Shown: positions 1 through 8,789 of the stretch, in pieces | Numbering within the stretch: the stretch's first letter is position 1 | How the letters are laid out: every line of letters starts with the position of its first letter | Assembly: GCF_003716585.1 (NCBI RefSeq) | Contig: NZ_PTJO01000003.1 | Location: 310,001-374,000 of the forward strand | Length of the DNA: 64,000 bases | Source: Corynebacterium alimapuense | Lineage (GTDB): Bacteria > Actinomycetota > Actinomycetes > Mycobacteriales > Mycobacteriaceae | Reading direction: 5' to 3' | The notes under the pieces: model-generated | The model's input: the letters and a program-made list of their open reading frames with translations, nothing else | What the model was told of the DNA's origin: nothing | The model's database searches: none | Translations under genes and position numbers: made by a program

Positions 1-377
1 GTCCCACTAATTTCATTCCCGTACTGGGCCAGATCGCGGCAGGCTCACCCATGCTCGCTGAGCAGACCGTCGAAGAATACTATCCACTGCCCTCAGAGCT
101 AGTCGGCGATGGTGAACTATTCATGCTCCGAATCGTCGGTGAATCAATGATCAACGCTGGCATCCTCGACGGCGACTGGGTCGTTGTCCGCTCCCAACCG
201 GTAGCCGAACAAGGAGAGTTCGTTGCTGCGCTGATCGAGGGAGAAGCCACCGCTAAGGAATTCCACAAGGATTCCACCGGAGTCTGGTTGCTTCCCCACA
301 ACGATGACTTCGCTCCAATCTCGGGTGAGAATGCAGAGATAATGGGCAAGATTGTCACCGTCCTACGAAAGCTCTAA
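1..377 (+). CDS. lexA: LexA repressor, C-terminal part (5' end outside window)
   Basis: This is the self-cleavage domain of the SOS repressor. The reading frame is open from base 3 and no start codon is visible, so the N-terminal winged-helix DNA-binding domain lies upstream of the window. The Ala-Gly cleavage site sits in QIAAGSP (about bases 30-50). The catalytic serine is in GESMINAG (codon 144-146) and the general-base lysine in ATAKEF (codon 255-257), spaced as in the LexA/UmuD/S24 family. The protein ends in VTVLRKL, as actinobacterial LexA does. LexA represses DNA-repair genes until RecA filaments trigger its cleavage; recA and recX lie 22 kb downstream. Candidate LexA boxes are seen at 24581-24596 and 60886-60903. 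Confidence 0.97.
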   Translation, partial: PTNFIPVLGQIAAGSPMLAEQTVEEYYPLPSELVGDGELFMLRIVGESMINAGILDGDWVVVRSQPVAEQGEFVAALIEGEATAKEFHKDSTGVWLLPHNDDFAPISGENAEIMGKIVTVLRKL

Positions 378-433
378 GCCTCAAGATCTCTGAGAACCAC
401 TTTGGCATTCACCCCATCCCAGTAGATTGGAAG

Positions 434-474
434 TGAATATTTAGCACTGGCTACCCCCGAATAGGGAATATTCA
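434..474. promoter_or_regulatory. AT-rich inverted repeat between lexA and sugR
   Basis: TGAATATT (434-441) and AATATTCA (467-474) are perfect 8-bp arms around a 25-base spacer in the 295-base gap between lexA and sugR. It could be a weak lexA terminator or an operator for sugR. There is no clean U-run, so neither role is secure. The rest of the gap shows no convincing gene. Confidence 0.25.
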
Positions 475-672
475 AAATGTTAAATTTGGGCATGTTCCCA
501 CCCGAACGGGCACAAATTGGGTTCTGAGCGTGGATTTTCCCACCGATCGACGGAATCGACATGGCAATCTTCGGCAGCTAGGGCCAACTCGGGCCACTAA
601 GTCAAAGATTCTGCCACAATGGAAGAAACGGGCATCAGTCCGGTAATTCATGTGGGATCGTGAGGAATATCC

Positions 673-1452
673 ATGTACGCAGAAGAACGTCGGCGACAGA
701 TCGCTGCACTCACTGCTACGGAGGGACGCGTCAACGTCACTGAGCTTGCCAGCCATTTTGATGTGACGGCAGAGACTATCCGCCGGGATTTGGCAGTGCT
801 CGACCGTGAGGGAGTAGTCCACCGTGTACACGGTGGTGCGGTGGCCAGCCAGACTTTTCAGACTGCGGAGTTCACCTTGGACGCCCGCTTTCGTTCTTCC
901 CCGACGGCGAAGTCGTCCATTGCTCGAGCAGCTCTCAGGTTTCTTCCGGAACCTAATGGAGGGCTCTTTCTTGACTCTGGCACCACCATCGGCACTTTGG
1001 CGGAGTTTATCGCTGAGCAGCCCAATGCGCGCCAATGGTCCATCGTTACCAATAGCCTCCCCATCGCATTAAACCTCACTAACAAGGGCCTGCCAGAGGT
1101 GCAACTCCTCGGCGGTTCGGTACGCGCCATCACCCAAGCAGTCGTCGGAGATACTGCTCTACGGACACTCGCTTTGATGCGTGCGGATGTTGCCTTCATC
1201 GGCACCAATGCCTTGACTCTCGATCATGGGCTATCCACCGCCGATGCCCAAGAAGCCGCGATTAAGTCGGCCATGGTGACCAATGCCCACAAGGTGGTTG
1301 TGCTCTGTGACTCGACCAAACTAGGCAATGACTATCTAGTCAGTTTCGCTGGCATCGATGCCATTGATGTGGTCATCACCGATCCTGCAGCACCTGAAAG
1401 TTTCGTTCAGGCGCTGCGCGATCGGGAGATCGAGGTCATTATCGCCGCCTAA
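673..1452 (+). CDS. sugR: DeoR-family transcriptional regulator of sugar/PTS genes (SugR)
   Basis: A 259-aa DeoR-type repressor. An N-terminal winged helix-turn-helix (about residues 5-55, with VTAETIRRDLAVLDREG as recognition region and the DeoR signature VHRVHGGA) precedes a sugar-phosphate-binding DeoRC domain (GGLFLDSGTTI, VTNSLPIALNL, DVAFIGTNAL). Length, sequence and position next to lexA and ptsI match SugR of C. glutamicum as I remember it. That protein represses ptsG, ptsS, fructose-PTS, ptsI and ptsH genes and is relieved by sugar phosphates. A GTGAGGA ribosome-binding site lies just upstream of the ATG. It converges with ptsI, 7 bases from its stop. C. glutamicum carries an extra regulator, FruR, before fruK; here this is the only DeoR gene in the cluster, so it may cover both roles. 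Confidence 0.85.
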   Translation: MYAEERRRQIAALTATEGRVNVTELASHFDVTAETIRRDLAVLDREGVVHRVHGGAVASQTFQTAEFTLDARFRSSPTAKSSIARAALRFLPEPNGGLFLDSGTTIGTLAEFIAEQPNARQWSIVTNSLPIALNLTNKGLPEVQLLGGSVRAITQAVVGDTALRTLALMRADVAFIGTNALTLDHGLSTADAQEAAIKSAMVTNAHKVVVLCDSTKLGNDYLVSFAGIDAIDVVITDPAAPESFVQALRDREIEVIIAA

Positions 1453-1459
1453 GCGGGGA

Positions 1460-3142
1460 TTATCCTAGAATGAGCTCGCGGACTGCCTCGCGAGCTGCAG
1501 CTGCTCCCACGGACTCCAGTGCAGCATCTGCGGCCTGCTTGCAGGTCTCTAGATCAACATCGGCTAGCTGAGCTCCCACGCCAGGTAGCGCAGTGGAGGC
1601 CGCCGACAATGAGTTCACTCCCAGACCAGTGAGCACGCAAGCCAATAGTGGGTCAGCGGCTGCTTCACCACAGACTCCCACCGGAGTCTGCGTATCGTGC
1701 CCGATGACACAAGTGTGGCGGATCAGACGCAACACCGCTGGCTGCCAGGGGTCAGTCAGGTAAGCCAACTGTGGCGAAAGCCGATCAGCTGCCATCGTGT
1801 ACTGCGTGAGGTCATTGGTGCCAATGGACACAAAATCCAAAAACGGCATGAGCTTATCCGCCATAAGAGCAGCTGCCGGCACCTCAATCATTGCGCCAGC
1901 GATCAAGCCCCGCTCACGACACAGACCGGCAAACCACTTTGCCTCGCGCTGGGTGGCCACCATTGGCGCCATCACCCACGTCGGCGCGTCATCTCCACGT
2001 CCATCAGCGGCCAAGGCGATGGCATCTAGCTGACGGGCCAACAGCGGCTCATTGTTGTTGGCGATACGCAGTCCACGCACACCCAAGGCTGGGTTTTCTT
2101 CGGCTGCCATGTTGGCATAAGCGATCGGCTTGTCCGAACCCGCATCAAGGGTGCGAATGACTACCTTCGACTCGGGGAAGGCATCAAAGACTTTGCGGTA
2201 GATACGAGCTTGTTCTTGGACGCCGGGTTCTTCCGTGGCAGAAAGAAAGCTCATTTCTGTCCGGTAGAGGCCGATGCCTTCGGCTTGGGAGTCAGCAGCG
2301 AGGCGGGCAGCATTGCCGTCTGCCACGTTTGCCAACAACTGCACCCGATGTCCGTCCTGCGTCTTTGCCGGACCGCGCCACTTAGCAACGACTGCCGCGC
2401 GTGCACGAGATTCTTTCACCGATTCCTGGGAGCTCTCCGGATCCGCTCCGATGATAATGGTGCCCATCGCACCATCGATCAGCACGAATTCATCGTTGTC
2501 AATTTCCCGGATAGCGCTGCCCACGGCAACGATGCAAGGCAAGTTGAGCTGGCGAGCAATGATTGCGGTGTGGCTGGTCGGACCACCCAATTCAGTAACC
2601 AGGGCAACCACGAGATCAGTGTCTAGGGTCGCAGTATCTGCCGGAGAAAGATCGTCGGCAAAAAGTACAGCTTGCCCCTCGATCTCCGGCAAACCCGGCT
2701 CGGGTTCTCCCCGCAGCTCTGCTAGAACTCGGTCCCGAATATCTTTGAGATCAGTGGTGCGCTCCGCCATCAAGCCACCCGCGGATTCAAATAACGCTAC
2801 AAATTTATCGGTCGCGGCTACCGTGGCATTTTCTGCCGCTTGGCCGGAGTTAATGAATTTGCGAGCGGCTTTGCGCCAGCCTCGGTCTTTGACCATTCCG
2901 GCAGTAGCCTTGAGGACTTCCCCCGCAGAGCCTTCGTGATGGTGAGAACGATCGATCAATCGTGTCGCTACGGTATCCGCAGCTGCCACAAACCTCTCGA
3001 ATTCTGCTTCCCTAGCTTCTTCTGGAACGGTCTCCCCCGCTGAGGGCAGCTCCGGCCGAGGCCGAACCCAGATGGCCTGCGCATAGGCAATTCCGGCTAC
3101 TACGCCGGTGCCCTTGATCGTGACGCTATGCACACCTTGCAT
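1460..3142 (-). CDS. ptsI: PTS enzyme I (phosphoenolpyruvate-protein phosphotransferase)
   Basis: Cytosolic first enzyme of the phosphotransferase system: it takes phosphate from phosphoenolpyruvate and passes it to HPr. The 560-aa protein has the phospho-histidine loop GGPTSHTAII (His191), the PEP-binding barrel (GLYRTEMSFL, VVIRTLDAGSDKP, ALGVRGLR), and the substrate-binding and catalytic SIGTNDLTQY and VCGEAAADP (catalytic Cys) motifs. An upstream in-frame GTG at 3160 would add six residues, but a GGGAG Shine-Dalgarno six bases before the ATG at 3142 decides for the shorter form. It is transcribed divergently from fruK-fruA-ptsH, so the 337-base gap must hold both promoters. EI is shared by all PTS sugars, not only fructose. 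Confidence 0.96.
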   Translation of the reverse strand: MQGVHSVTIKGTGVVAGIAYAQAIWVRPRPELPSAGETVPEEAREAEFERFVAAADTVATRLIDRSHHHEGSAGEVLKATAGMVKDRGWRKAARKFINSGQAAENATVAATDKFVALFESAGGLMAERTTDLKDIRDRVLAELRGEPEPGLPEIEGQAVLFADDLSPADTATLDTDLVVALVTELGGPTSHTAIIARQLNLPCIVAVGSAIREIDNDEFVLIDGAMGTIIIGADPESSQESVKESRARAAVVAKWRGPAKTQDGHRVQLLANVADGNAARLAADSQAEGIGLYRTEMSFLSATEEPGVQEQARIYRKVFDAFPESKVVIRTLDAGSDKPIAYANMAAEENPALGVRGLRIANNNEPLLARQLDAIALAADGRGDDAPTWVMAPMVATQREAKWFAGLCRERGLIAGAMIEVPAAALMADKLMPFLDFVSIGTNDLTQYTMAADRLSPQLAYLTDPWQPAVLRLIRHTCVIGHDTQTPVGVCGEAAADPLLACVLTGLGVNSLSAASTALPGVGAQLADVDLETCKQAADAALESVGAAAAREAVRELILG

Positions 3143-3479
3143 GATTGTCTCCCGTCTCACACACCATGGATATATCCACCCTCAAGATCACCACATTTTC
3201 CCCGTTTGCGCAACGATACCAACATGGCCTATTTGACAATCAGACACAATCGGGCAAAGCTTAGGACACAAAGAGACTACCGTTGTGAGCTATGCCACTT
3301 CCAGGGATCTCATTTCTTCGTCTTTTTGGTTAGATTGACTGTCTCTACATCCAAGTGTTCTACGATCAGGCCAGTTCAAGGTGTCACCCACCATCGTTTC
3401 TCGGAATGACGCTCGCTGCCTGAGTCCCGATTCATTACAGATTGGGCTAGAAAATATCCGAACGGACAGGGAGTCCACT
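3143..3479. promoter_or_regulatory. Divergent ptsI / fruK control region
   Basis: This 337-base stretch has no gene and must carry the promoters of ptsI (minus) and fruK-fruA (plus). Two direct copies of GACACAA occur at 3243-3249 and 3265-3271, 22 bp apart (two helical turns). They are a reasonable place to look for a DeoR-type (SugR) operator, though I cannot match them to a known consensus. A ribosome-binding site (ACAGGGAG) precedes the fruK GTG at 3480. Confidence 0.4.
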
Positions 3480-4475
3480 GTGATACTCACCTTGACCCCA
3501 AACCCCAGCATCGATGCAACGATGCAGCTGGCTTCCCCCTTGCAGCGGGGCCAGGTCATGCGACCGACATCCGTTTCTCAGGTGGCAGGCGGAAAGGGGG
3601 TAAACGTCGCCCATGCCCTTCACTTGGCCGAGCGAAAGAGCCTTGCGCTTTTCCCCGCAGATGAAGATGACCCCTTCATTGCATTGCTAAAACAGGCCGA
3701 AATCCCCTTTCACTCGGTCCCAGTCAATGGTGGGGTACGGATGAACACCACCTTGACTGAGCCGGACGGGACCACCACCAAAATCAATGGCCCCGGGGCT
3801 CGGATCACCCCTGCTACCCGTGAAACTCTGGAGCAAGAACTAGACAAGCTGCTCGCCTTCACTGATTGGCTGGTCATCGCAGGTTCTTTGCCACCGGGCG
3901 CACCTAAAAACTGGTACACCTTGCTCATGGAACGGATCCGCCAGACCCGACCAGAACTCAAGATTGCGATCGACACCTCCGACAACGCCATCGCTGAAGT
4001 AGGTCGCGGCCTCGAATGTGCTGCGCCTACCCTAATCAAGCCCAATGGGCTTGAATTAGGACAGCTCACCGGCCAAGACGGCCAAGCAATTGAAAGAGCA
4101 GCTCTAGCTGGCGACATCAGTCCAGTGATCGCTGCAGCCTCCGAATTGATCACTCGTGGTATTCAGGAGGTACTAGTCACTCTTGGTGAGGCTGGTGCCG
4201 CACTGGTCACTGCACACGGCGCTTGGTTTGCCACTCCGCCACCGACAGTAGTTCTCTCTACCGTCGGAGCCGGCGATAGCTCGCTCGCGGGCTACTTACT
4301 CGCTCGCACCGAAGGTGCTAGTCCAGCTGATTGTCTCGTCCGGGCAGTGGCTTATGGTTCCGCCGCCGCTGGTCTCCCCGGTACCCAACTTCCCTCCCCT
4401 CACCAACTGAAGATCGCTGACATAGACGTGCGGGAATTTCATCTCGCACTCCTGAACTCCGAGGAAGAACAATGA
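3480..4475 (+). CDS. fruK: 1-phosphofructokinase
   Basis: Phosphorylates fructose 1-phosphate, the product of the fructose PTS, to fructose 1,6-bisphosphate with ATP. It is a 331-aa PfkB-family sugar kinase. The N-terminus ILTLTPNPSIDATMQL is typical of FruK/LacC. QVAGGKGVNVAHAL is the first PfkB signature, and GAGDSSLAGYLLA the C-terminal ATP/anion-hole signature with the catalytic Asp. The GTG at 3480 is chosen because the family N-terminus begins there and an AGGGA site lies about 8 bases upstream; the frame stays open to 3381, but that extension has no family match. Its stop overlaps the fruA start (ATGA at 4472-4475), so the two are translationally coupled. Confidence 0.94.
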   Translation: MILTLTPNPSIDATMQLASPLQRGQVMRPTSVSQVAGGKGVNVAHALHLAERKSLALFPADEDDPFIALLKQAEIPFHSVPVNGGVRMNTTLTEPDGTTTKINGPGARITPATRETLEQELDKLLAFTDWLVIAGSLPPGAPKNWYTLLMERIRQTRPELKIAIDTSDNAIAEVGRGLECAAPTLIKPNGLELGQLTGQDGQAIERAALAGDISPVIAAASELITRGIQEVLVTLGEAGAALVTAHGAWFATPPPTVVLSTVGAGDSSLAGYLLARTEGASPADCLVRAVAYGSAAAGLPGTQLPSPHQLKIADIDVREFHLALLNSEEEQ

Positions 4476-6535
4476 CCTCTCCGATCATTACCGCCGATCT
4501 TGTCCGCTTGGACGCGGACTTCGGCACTTCAGCCACCGACATCGTCACCCAACTTGCAGGGGTGCTTGCTACCGCCGGTCGCACCACTGACCCCCAGCAG
4601 CTGGCCACCGATGCGCTCACCCGCGAGACTAAGGCCCCCACTGGGGTTCCTGGCAAGGTGGCAATCCCCCATTGCCGTTCTGAGGCAATAACCGTGCCGA
4701 CGCTCGGTTTCGCCCGCTTGGCCCGTCCCGTCGACTTCGGTGGGCCCGATGGAGATGCCGACTTGGTATTCCTCATCGCAGCCCCCGCAGGCGGAGGCAA
4801 AGAGCATCTCAAGATCCTCTCCAAGCTAGCCCGAGCACTAGTACGTAAGGATTTCCTCGATAGCCTACGGGCAGCAGACACCAACGAGGACATCGTCACG
4901 CTCGTCACTGAGGTCATCACGGCAGAAAAAAAGAAGAAGCCTGCCGAGCCCGCTACCGCCACCGAGCAACCGGCTGCGGAACCTACAGGAGAATCCACGA
5001 CGCGGATCGTCGCGATCACCGCTTGTCCCACTGGTATCGCACATACCTATATGGCTGCCGACGCCCTGGCTCAAGCTGCAGAAGCCCGCGCAGACGTCGA
5101 ATTGGTCGTGGAAACCCAAGGCTCATCTTCGACCAAATCGATGCCCAATTCGACTATTGCTGCGGCTGATGCCGTCATCTTTGCTACTGATGTCGGGGTC
5201 CGGGACCGCGAGCGTTTCGCTGGCAAGCCCGTGATTGAATCAGGCGTTAAGCGCGCTATCAATGAACCTGGGGTCATGATCGATGAGGCGATTGTTGCCT
5301 CGAACAATCCCAATGCCCGCAAGGTCTCTGCTGGTGGCTCAGGTGCCAGTGCAGCAGCCGCCGATGAAGACGCCGAAATCGGTTGGCCTCGCAAAATCCA
5401 GCAGGCGGTGATGACGGGTGTGTCCTACATGATCCCCTTCGTTGCTGCTGGTGGACTCCTCTTGGCGCTGGGCTTCCTCGTCGGCGGCTACGACATGGCC
5501 AACGGCTGGGAGGCCATCGCCACTGGTTATTCCCCTAATAATCTCCCCGGCAACACCGTCGAGGTCGGCGGCGAGCTGATCACCTTCGATCGTTCCGGGC
5601 TGGCTCTCTACATGGGCGCGGTGCTCTTTGCCACCGGCCAGATGGCGATGGGCTTTATCGTCGCCGCGCTATCTGGATACACTGCGATGGCTCTGGCCGG
5701 ACGCCCCGGCATCGCCCCCGGCTTTGTCGGTGGCGGCATTTCCGTGCTCATCGGCGCTGGCTTCCTCGGCGGTCTGGTCACCGGTATCCTCGCTGGTCTC
5801 ATCGCCTACTGGATCGGTAGCTGGAAGGTCCCTCGGATCTTGGTCTCCCTCATGCCGGTGGTGGTCATCCCGCTGCTGACGTCCCTATCCGTCGGCCTGA
5901 TTATGTTCTTGTTGCTAGGTCGCCCCCTAGCTTCCGCAATGATGGGAATGACCGATTGGCTTAGCTCTTTGTCCGGCACCTCTGCAGTGCTGCTTGGTAT
6001 CATCCTCGGTCTGATGATGTGCTTCGACTTGGGCGGGCCAGTCAACAAGGCTGCTTATCTCTTCGCCACCGCTGGATTGTCCACTGGTGATGAAGCCAGC
6101 CTCCAGATCATGGCTGCTGTCATGGCCGCTGGTATGGTCCCGCCGATCGCCCTATCGGTAGCCACCCTGCTGCGTAAGACGCTGTTTACTCCCGCTGAGC
6201 AGGAAAATGGCAAGTCCGCCTGGTTGCTGGGACTGTCGTTTATCTCAGAAGGCGCTATTCCCTTCGCAGCAGCCGACCCACTGCGGGTAATCCCCTCGAT
6301 GATGGCTGGCGGCGCGGTCACCGGCGCACTATCGATGGCACTGGGAGTTGGTTCCAGGGCTCCTCACGGTGGCGTGTTCGTCCTGTTCGCCATCGATCCT
6401 TGGTGGGGCTTCCTCTTGGCCATTGCCGCGGGCACGGCGGTTTCTGCCGCAACTGTGATCGCGCTGAAGCAATTCTGGCCTAACCGCATCGCCCAAGAAG
6501 CCGCTGCACGCGAACAACAATTGGCCGCTGCGTAG
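4472..6535 (+). CDS. fruA: Fructose-specific PTS enzyme IIABC
   Basis: Membrane permease that imports fructose and phosphorylates it to fructose 1-phosphate. The 687 aa hold three fused domains. EIIA (about 1-150) has the phospho-histidine in VAIPHCRS (His67). EIIB (about 178-275) has the phospho-cysteine in AITACPTGIAHT (Cys185). EIIC (about 310-670) has many hydrophobic segments, beginning at YMIPFVAAGGLLLALGF and including the GGPVNKAAYLFA loop. The linkers are charged or Ala-rich (AEKKKKPAEPAT; GASAAAADEDAE). The order A-B-C matches the corynebacterial ptsF product. Phosphate arrives from HPr, encoded 66 bases downstream. The gene is probably controlled with fruK by sugar-responsive DeoR repression. 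Confidence 0.96.
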   Translation: MTSPIITADLVRLDADFGTSATDIVTQLAGVLATAGRTTDPQQLATDALTRETKAPTGVPGKVAIPHCRSEAITVPTLGFARLARPVDFGGPDGDADLVFLIAAPAGGGKEHLKILSKLARALVRKDFLDSLRAADTNEDIVTLVTEVITAEKKKKPAEPATATEQPAAEPTGESTTRIVAITACPTGIAHTYMAADALAQAAEARADVELVVETQGSSSTKSMPNSTIAAADAVIFATDVGVRDRERFAGKPVIESGVKRAINEPGVMIDEAIVASNNPNARKVSAGGSGASAAAADEDAEIGWPRKIQQAVMTGVSYMIPFVAAGGLLLALGFLVGGYDMANGWEAIATGYSPNNLPGNTVEVGGELITFDRSGLALYMGAVLFATGQMAMGFIVAALSGYTAMALAGRPGIAPGFVGGGISVLIGAGFLGGLVTGILAGLIAYWIGSWKVPRILVSLMPVVVIPLLTSLSVGLIMFLLLGRPLASAMMGMTDWLSSLSGTSAVLLGIILGLMMCFDLGGPVNKAAYLFATAGLSTGDEASLQIMAAVMAAGMVPPIALSVATLLRKTLFTPAEQENGKSAWLLGLSFISEGAIPFAAADPLRVIPSMMAGGAVTGALSMALGVGSRAPHGGVFVLFAIDPWWGFLLAIAAGTAVSAATVIALKQFWPNRIAQEAAAREQQLAAA

Positions 6536-6601
6536 CAGTCTTCCGACAGACTACCTACACTGGTAATTACTGAAATCCCGTCCCTGAAAGGACTTCTGCT
6601 C

Positions 6602-6865
6602 ATGGCATCTAAGACCGTCACCGTCGGTTCCGCCGTCGGTCTCCACGCCCGCCCTGCCTCTGTCGTCGCCGATGCTGCTGGCGAATACGACGAAGACATT
6701 ATCCTCACCGTCCCCGACGATGAGGAAGAAGAGGCGGATGCTGCCTCTTCCCTGATGATCATGGCTTTGGGTGCAGAAAAGGGTGACCAGATCACCGTCA
6801 CGTCAGATAACGCTGAAGCGGTAGAGAAGATCGCCGCGCTCATCGCATCAGATCTAGACGCCTAA
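6602..6865 (+). CDS. ptsH: Phosphocarrier protein HPr
   Basis: Small cytosolic carrier (87 aa) that moves phosphate from enzyme I to the sugar-specific EIIA domains. The active histidine is His15 in GLHARPAS, one of the best conserved PTS motifs. A serine pair at 49-50 in the ADAASSLMIMALGA segment occupies the place of the regulatory Ser46 of Firmicutes HPr; whether it is phosphorylated here is unknown. An unusual run of seven acidic residues (DDEEEEAD region) precedes it. A GAAAGGA ribosome-binding site is present. A TACACT hexamer about 45 bases upstream hints at a private promoter in addition to readthrough from fruA. Transcription ends at the strong hairpin just downstream. Confidence 0.96.
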   Translation: MASKTVTVGSAVGLHARPASVVADAAGEYDEDIILTVPDDEEEEADAASSLMIMALGAEKGDQITVTSDNAEAVEKIAALIASDLDA

Positions 6866-6897
6866 CCTTCCTGCAGCTAGCACTCGCTAGCAAAGCG

Positions 6898-6948
6898 AAA
6901 GCTAACGCCTGCCTCCCCGATTTCTTGGGGGAGGCAGGCGTTAGCTTT
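6898..6948. terminator. Strong bidirectional terminator after ptsH
   Basis: A perfect 21-bp stem (6898-6918 with 6928-6948) with a 9-base loop, very GC-rich in the middle and flanked by AAA and TTTT on the outer sides. It lies between convergent ptsH and the GyrI-like gene and can stop transcripts from both sides. Confidence 0.92.
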
Positions 6949-6965
6949 TCGATATTCCTAACCGA

Positions 6966-7445
6966 CTAAAGCAACGTGGCGTAGAGATCAGTGACGTTGG
7001 CTGAAGGGTCCTCTGAAGAGGGCATCGTCACATATTCTTCCCAGAACACTGGACCGGTAGGACGGCCCAAGATGCGAAGCTGCTCGCTCAATTCCTGCCA
7101 GGAATCTTTGAGCGTGTCATAGCTGCCAGTGTGTCGAATACTGAGCACTTCAGTTTCTCCTACTCGGTACACTGCGAGGCCAGAGTCAGCTGAGAGCACA
7201 GATTCCACTGCTGAAATGAGTTCCTCAGCGATAGGGAAACCACTGGCCAGATCGACCGTTTCTGCCATTGGACTGTAGTAGTACACCCGAGGCGGACCGG
7301 AGGGCGCCTCCCCAACCGCAGCGAAAGAACCAAAGGTTTTTTCCAAGGAGCTACCGACAAAGGCGCCGATATCAGCGCCTTTGATGATTTTTCGCTCAGC
7401 GAGAAAAGCATGGGCAGGGACCGTAAACGTTCGTGTCTGGGTCAT
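6966..7445 (-). CDS. GyrI-like / AraC-type effector-binding domain protein
   Basis: A 159-aa stand-alone GyrI-like (SOUL-type) small-molecule-binding domain without a DNA-binding part. Visible family features are the FTVPAHAFLAERK first strand, the PPRVYYYSP segment, the VLSIRHTGSYDTLKDSW motif between repeats, and the terminal TDLYATLL. Family members bind drugs or lipophilic cations, and some hydrolyse cyclopropanoids or protect gyrase; the substrate here is unknown. It is a single gene convergent with ptsH and separated from it by the terminator. The ATG at 7445 is the only plausible start. Confidence 0.8.
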   Translation of the reverse strand: MTQTRTFTVPAHAFLAERKIIKGADIGAFVGSSLEKTFGSFAAVGEAPSGPPRVYYYSPMAETVDLASGFPIAEELISAVESVLSADSGLAVYRVGETEVLSIRHTGSYDTLKDSWQELSEQLRILGRPTGPVFWEEYVTMPSSEDPSANVTDLYATLL

Positions 7446-7488
7446 ACTTTGCGAGTCTACCTAGCGGTCTGGACCTTCGGTACTGCAA

Positions 7489-8784
7489 TTAGAAGGTTGC
7501 GCCTTTGCCTTCGCCGACGGTGAGATAGAGGCGCTTGAGCAGCGGGTAGGCAATGATAATGCCCGCCGAGCCCCAGGCGATGCCCTCCAGCTCCACGCCA
7601 AAGACCGACAGCGTTAGGTTACCGATGCCGGCTACCAATGCGACTGCTGCGGTGGTGAGGTTAACCGGGTTGTTGAAGTTGACCTGATTATCCTGCCAAA
7701 TGCGGATACCCAGCATGCCGATCAAGCCATAAAGGACCAAGGTGGCGCCACCGAGCACACCAACCGGAATGGTGAAGATAAGCGCCCCGAACTTCGGGAT
7801 AAACGCCAAGGCAATAGCGGTAAAGGCAGCAACCCAATAGGCGGCTGTGGAGTAGACCTTGGTCGCGGCCATGACGCCGATGTTCTCTGCGTAGGTGGTA
7901 GTACCGGAACCGCCGAAGCTACCGGCAAGAGTCGTAGCTAAACCATCAGCTACTAGCGCGTCACCGGCCAAGTCATCCAGATTGCGACCAGTCATTTCGC
8001 TGACTGCCTTGACGTGACCGACGTTTTCCGCGATCAAGACAATGATCACCGGCAAGGTGACCAGGATGGCAGAGAGTTGGAACTCCGGGGAATGGAACTC
8101 GGGAAGACCAAACCAGGCGGCTTGGGAAACGGCTTCATTGGTGCCTTCTGCCAGGTTGCCGGTCACTGCTGCAAATACCCAGCCGACTACCACTCCAAGG
8201 AGAATGCCCAGGCGAGCAATCATTCCTCGACCAGCGACGGTAGCCAAGAGGATGCACACCAAAGTCACTGCTGCCACCAAGGGCTGAGCCTCAAAGTTCA
8301 CCACTGCAGTCGGTGCCAAGTTCAATCCGATCAAGGCAACAATCGCACCAGTGACCGCGGGTGGCATGACCGCATCAATTACCTGTCGGCCAGCGGCTTT
8401 AACAATAAAGCCCACCGCGATCAGTACAAGGCCGGTGATCAGGACGCCACCAATTTGGGCGCCTGGGCCATAGGACTGGCTTGCTGCCATCGGTGCGATA
8501 AATGCGAAGGAAGAGCCGAGGTAGGAAGGAAGTCGGTTACGGGTGATCAACAAGAACATGATCGTGCCCAAGCCCGAGAACAACAGGGTGGTGTTGACCG
8601 GGAAGCCGGTGAGTGTAGGCACCAACAAGGTGGCGCCAAACATGGCTACCACGTGCTGCATACCGATGCCGATTGTGCGCGGCCAGGTCAAACGTTGTTC
8701 GGGCGCTACGACTGCGCCGGGGCGGATATTCTTGCCGTCACCATGGACGGTCCAGCCGAAAAGGCTTCCTGGGGAGTTAGTCAC
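7489..8784 (-). CDS. uraA: Uracil permease / NCS2 nucleobase symporter
   Basis: Integral membrane transporter (431 aa) of the nucleobase-cation symporter-2 family. Some 12-14 hydrophobic segments are visible (for example VVAMFGATLLVPTLTGF, SYLGSSFAFIAPM, AYPLLKRLYLTVG). The family loop with Asn-Gly-Gly-Thr character appears as SFGGSGTTTYAENIGVMAATKV. These match UraA/PyrP proteins, which take up uracil with protons; xanthine or uric acid carriers differ in this loop. It starts 5 bases after the hflX stop, so the two form an operon, an unusual pairing with no obvious functional logic. The exact substrate is inferred. Confidence 0.88.
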   Translation of the reverse strand: MTNSPGSLFGWTVHGDGKNIRPGAVVAPEQRLTWPRTIGIGMQHVVAMFGATLLVPTLTGFPVNTTLLFSGLGTIMFLLITRNRLPSYLGSSFAFIAPMAASQSYGPGAQIGGVLITGLVLIAVGFIVKAAGRQVIDAVMPPAVTGAIVALIGLNLAPTAVVNFEAQPLVAAVTLVCILLATVAGRGMIARLGILLGVVVGWVFAAVTGNLAEGTNEAVSQAAWFGLPEFHSPEFQLSAILVTLPVIIVLIAENVGHVKAVSEMTGRNLDDLAGDALVADGLATTLAGSFGGSGTTTYAENIGVMAATKVYSTAAYWVAAFTAIALAFIPKFGALIFTIPVGVLGGATLVLYGLIGMLGIRIWQDNQVNFNNPVNLTTAAVALVAGIGNLTLSVFGVELEGIAWGSAGIIIAYPLLKRLYLTVGEGKGATF

Positions 8785-8789
8785 GAATC

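Noticed and set aside
374..562. A 62-codon minus-strand frame between lexA and sugR
   Set aside because: The translation looks mildly protein-like, but no ribosome-binding site or family is seen and it overlaps the lexA end; left as unproven.
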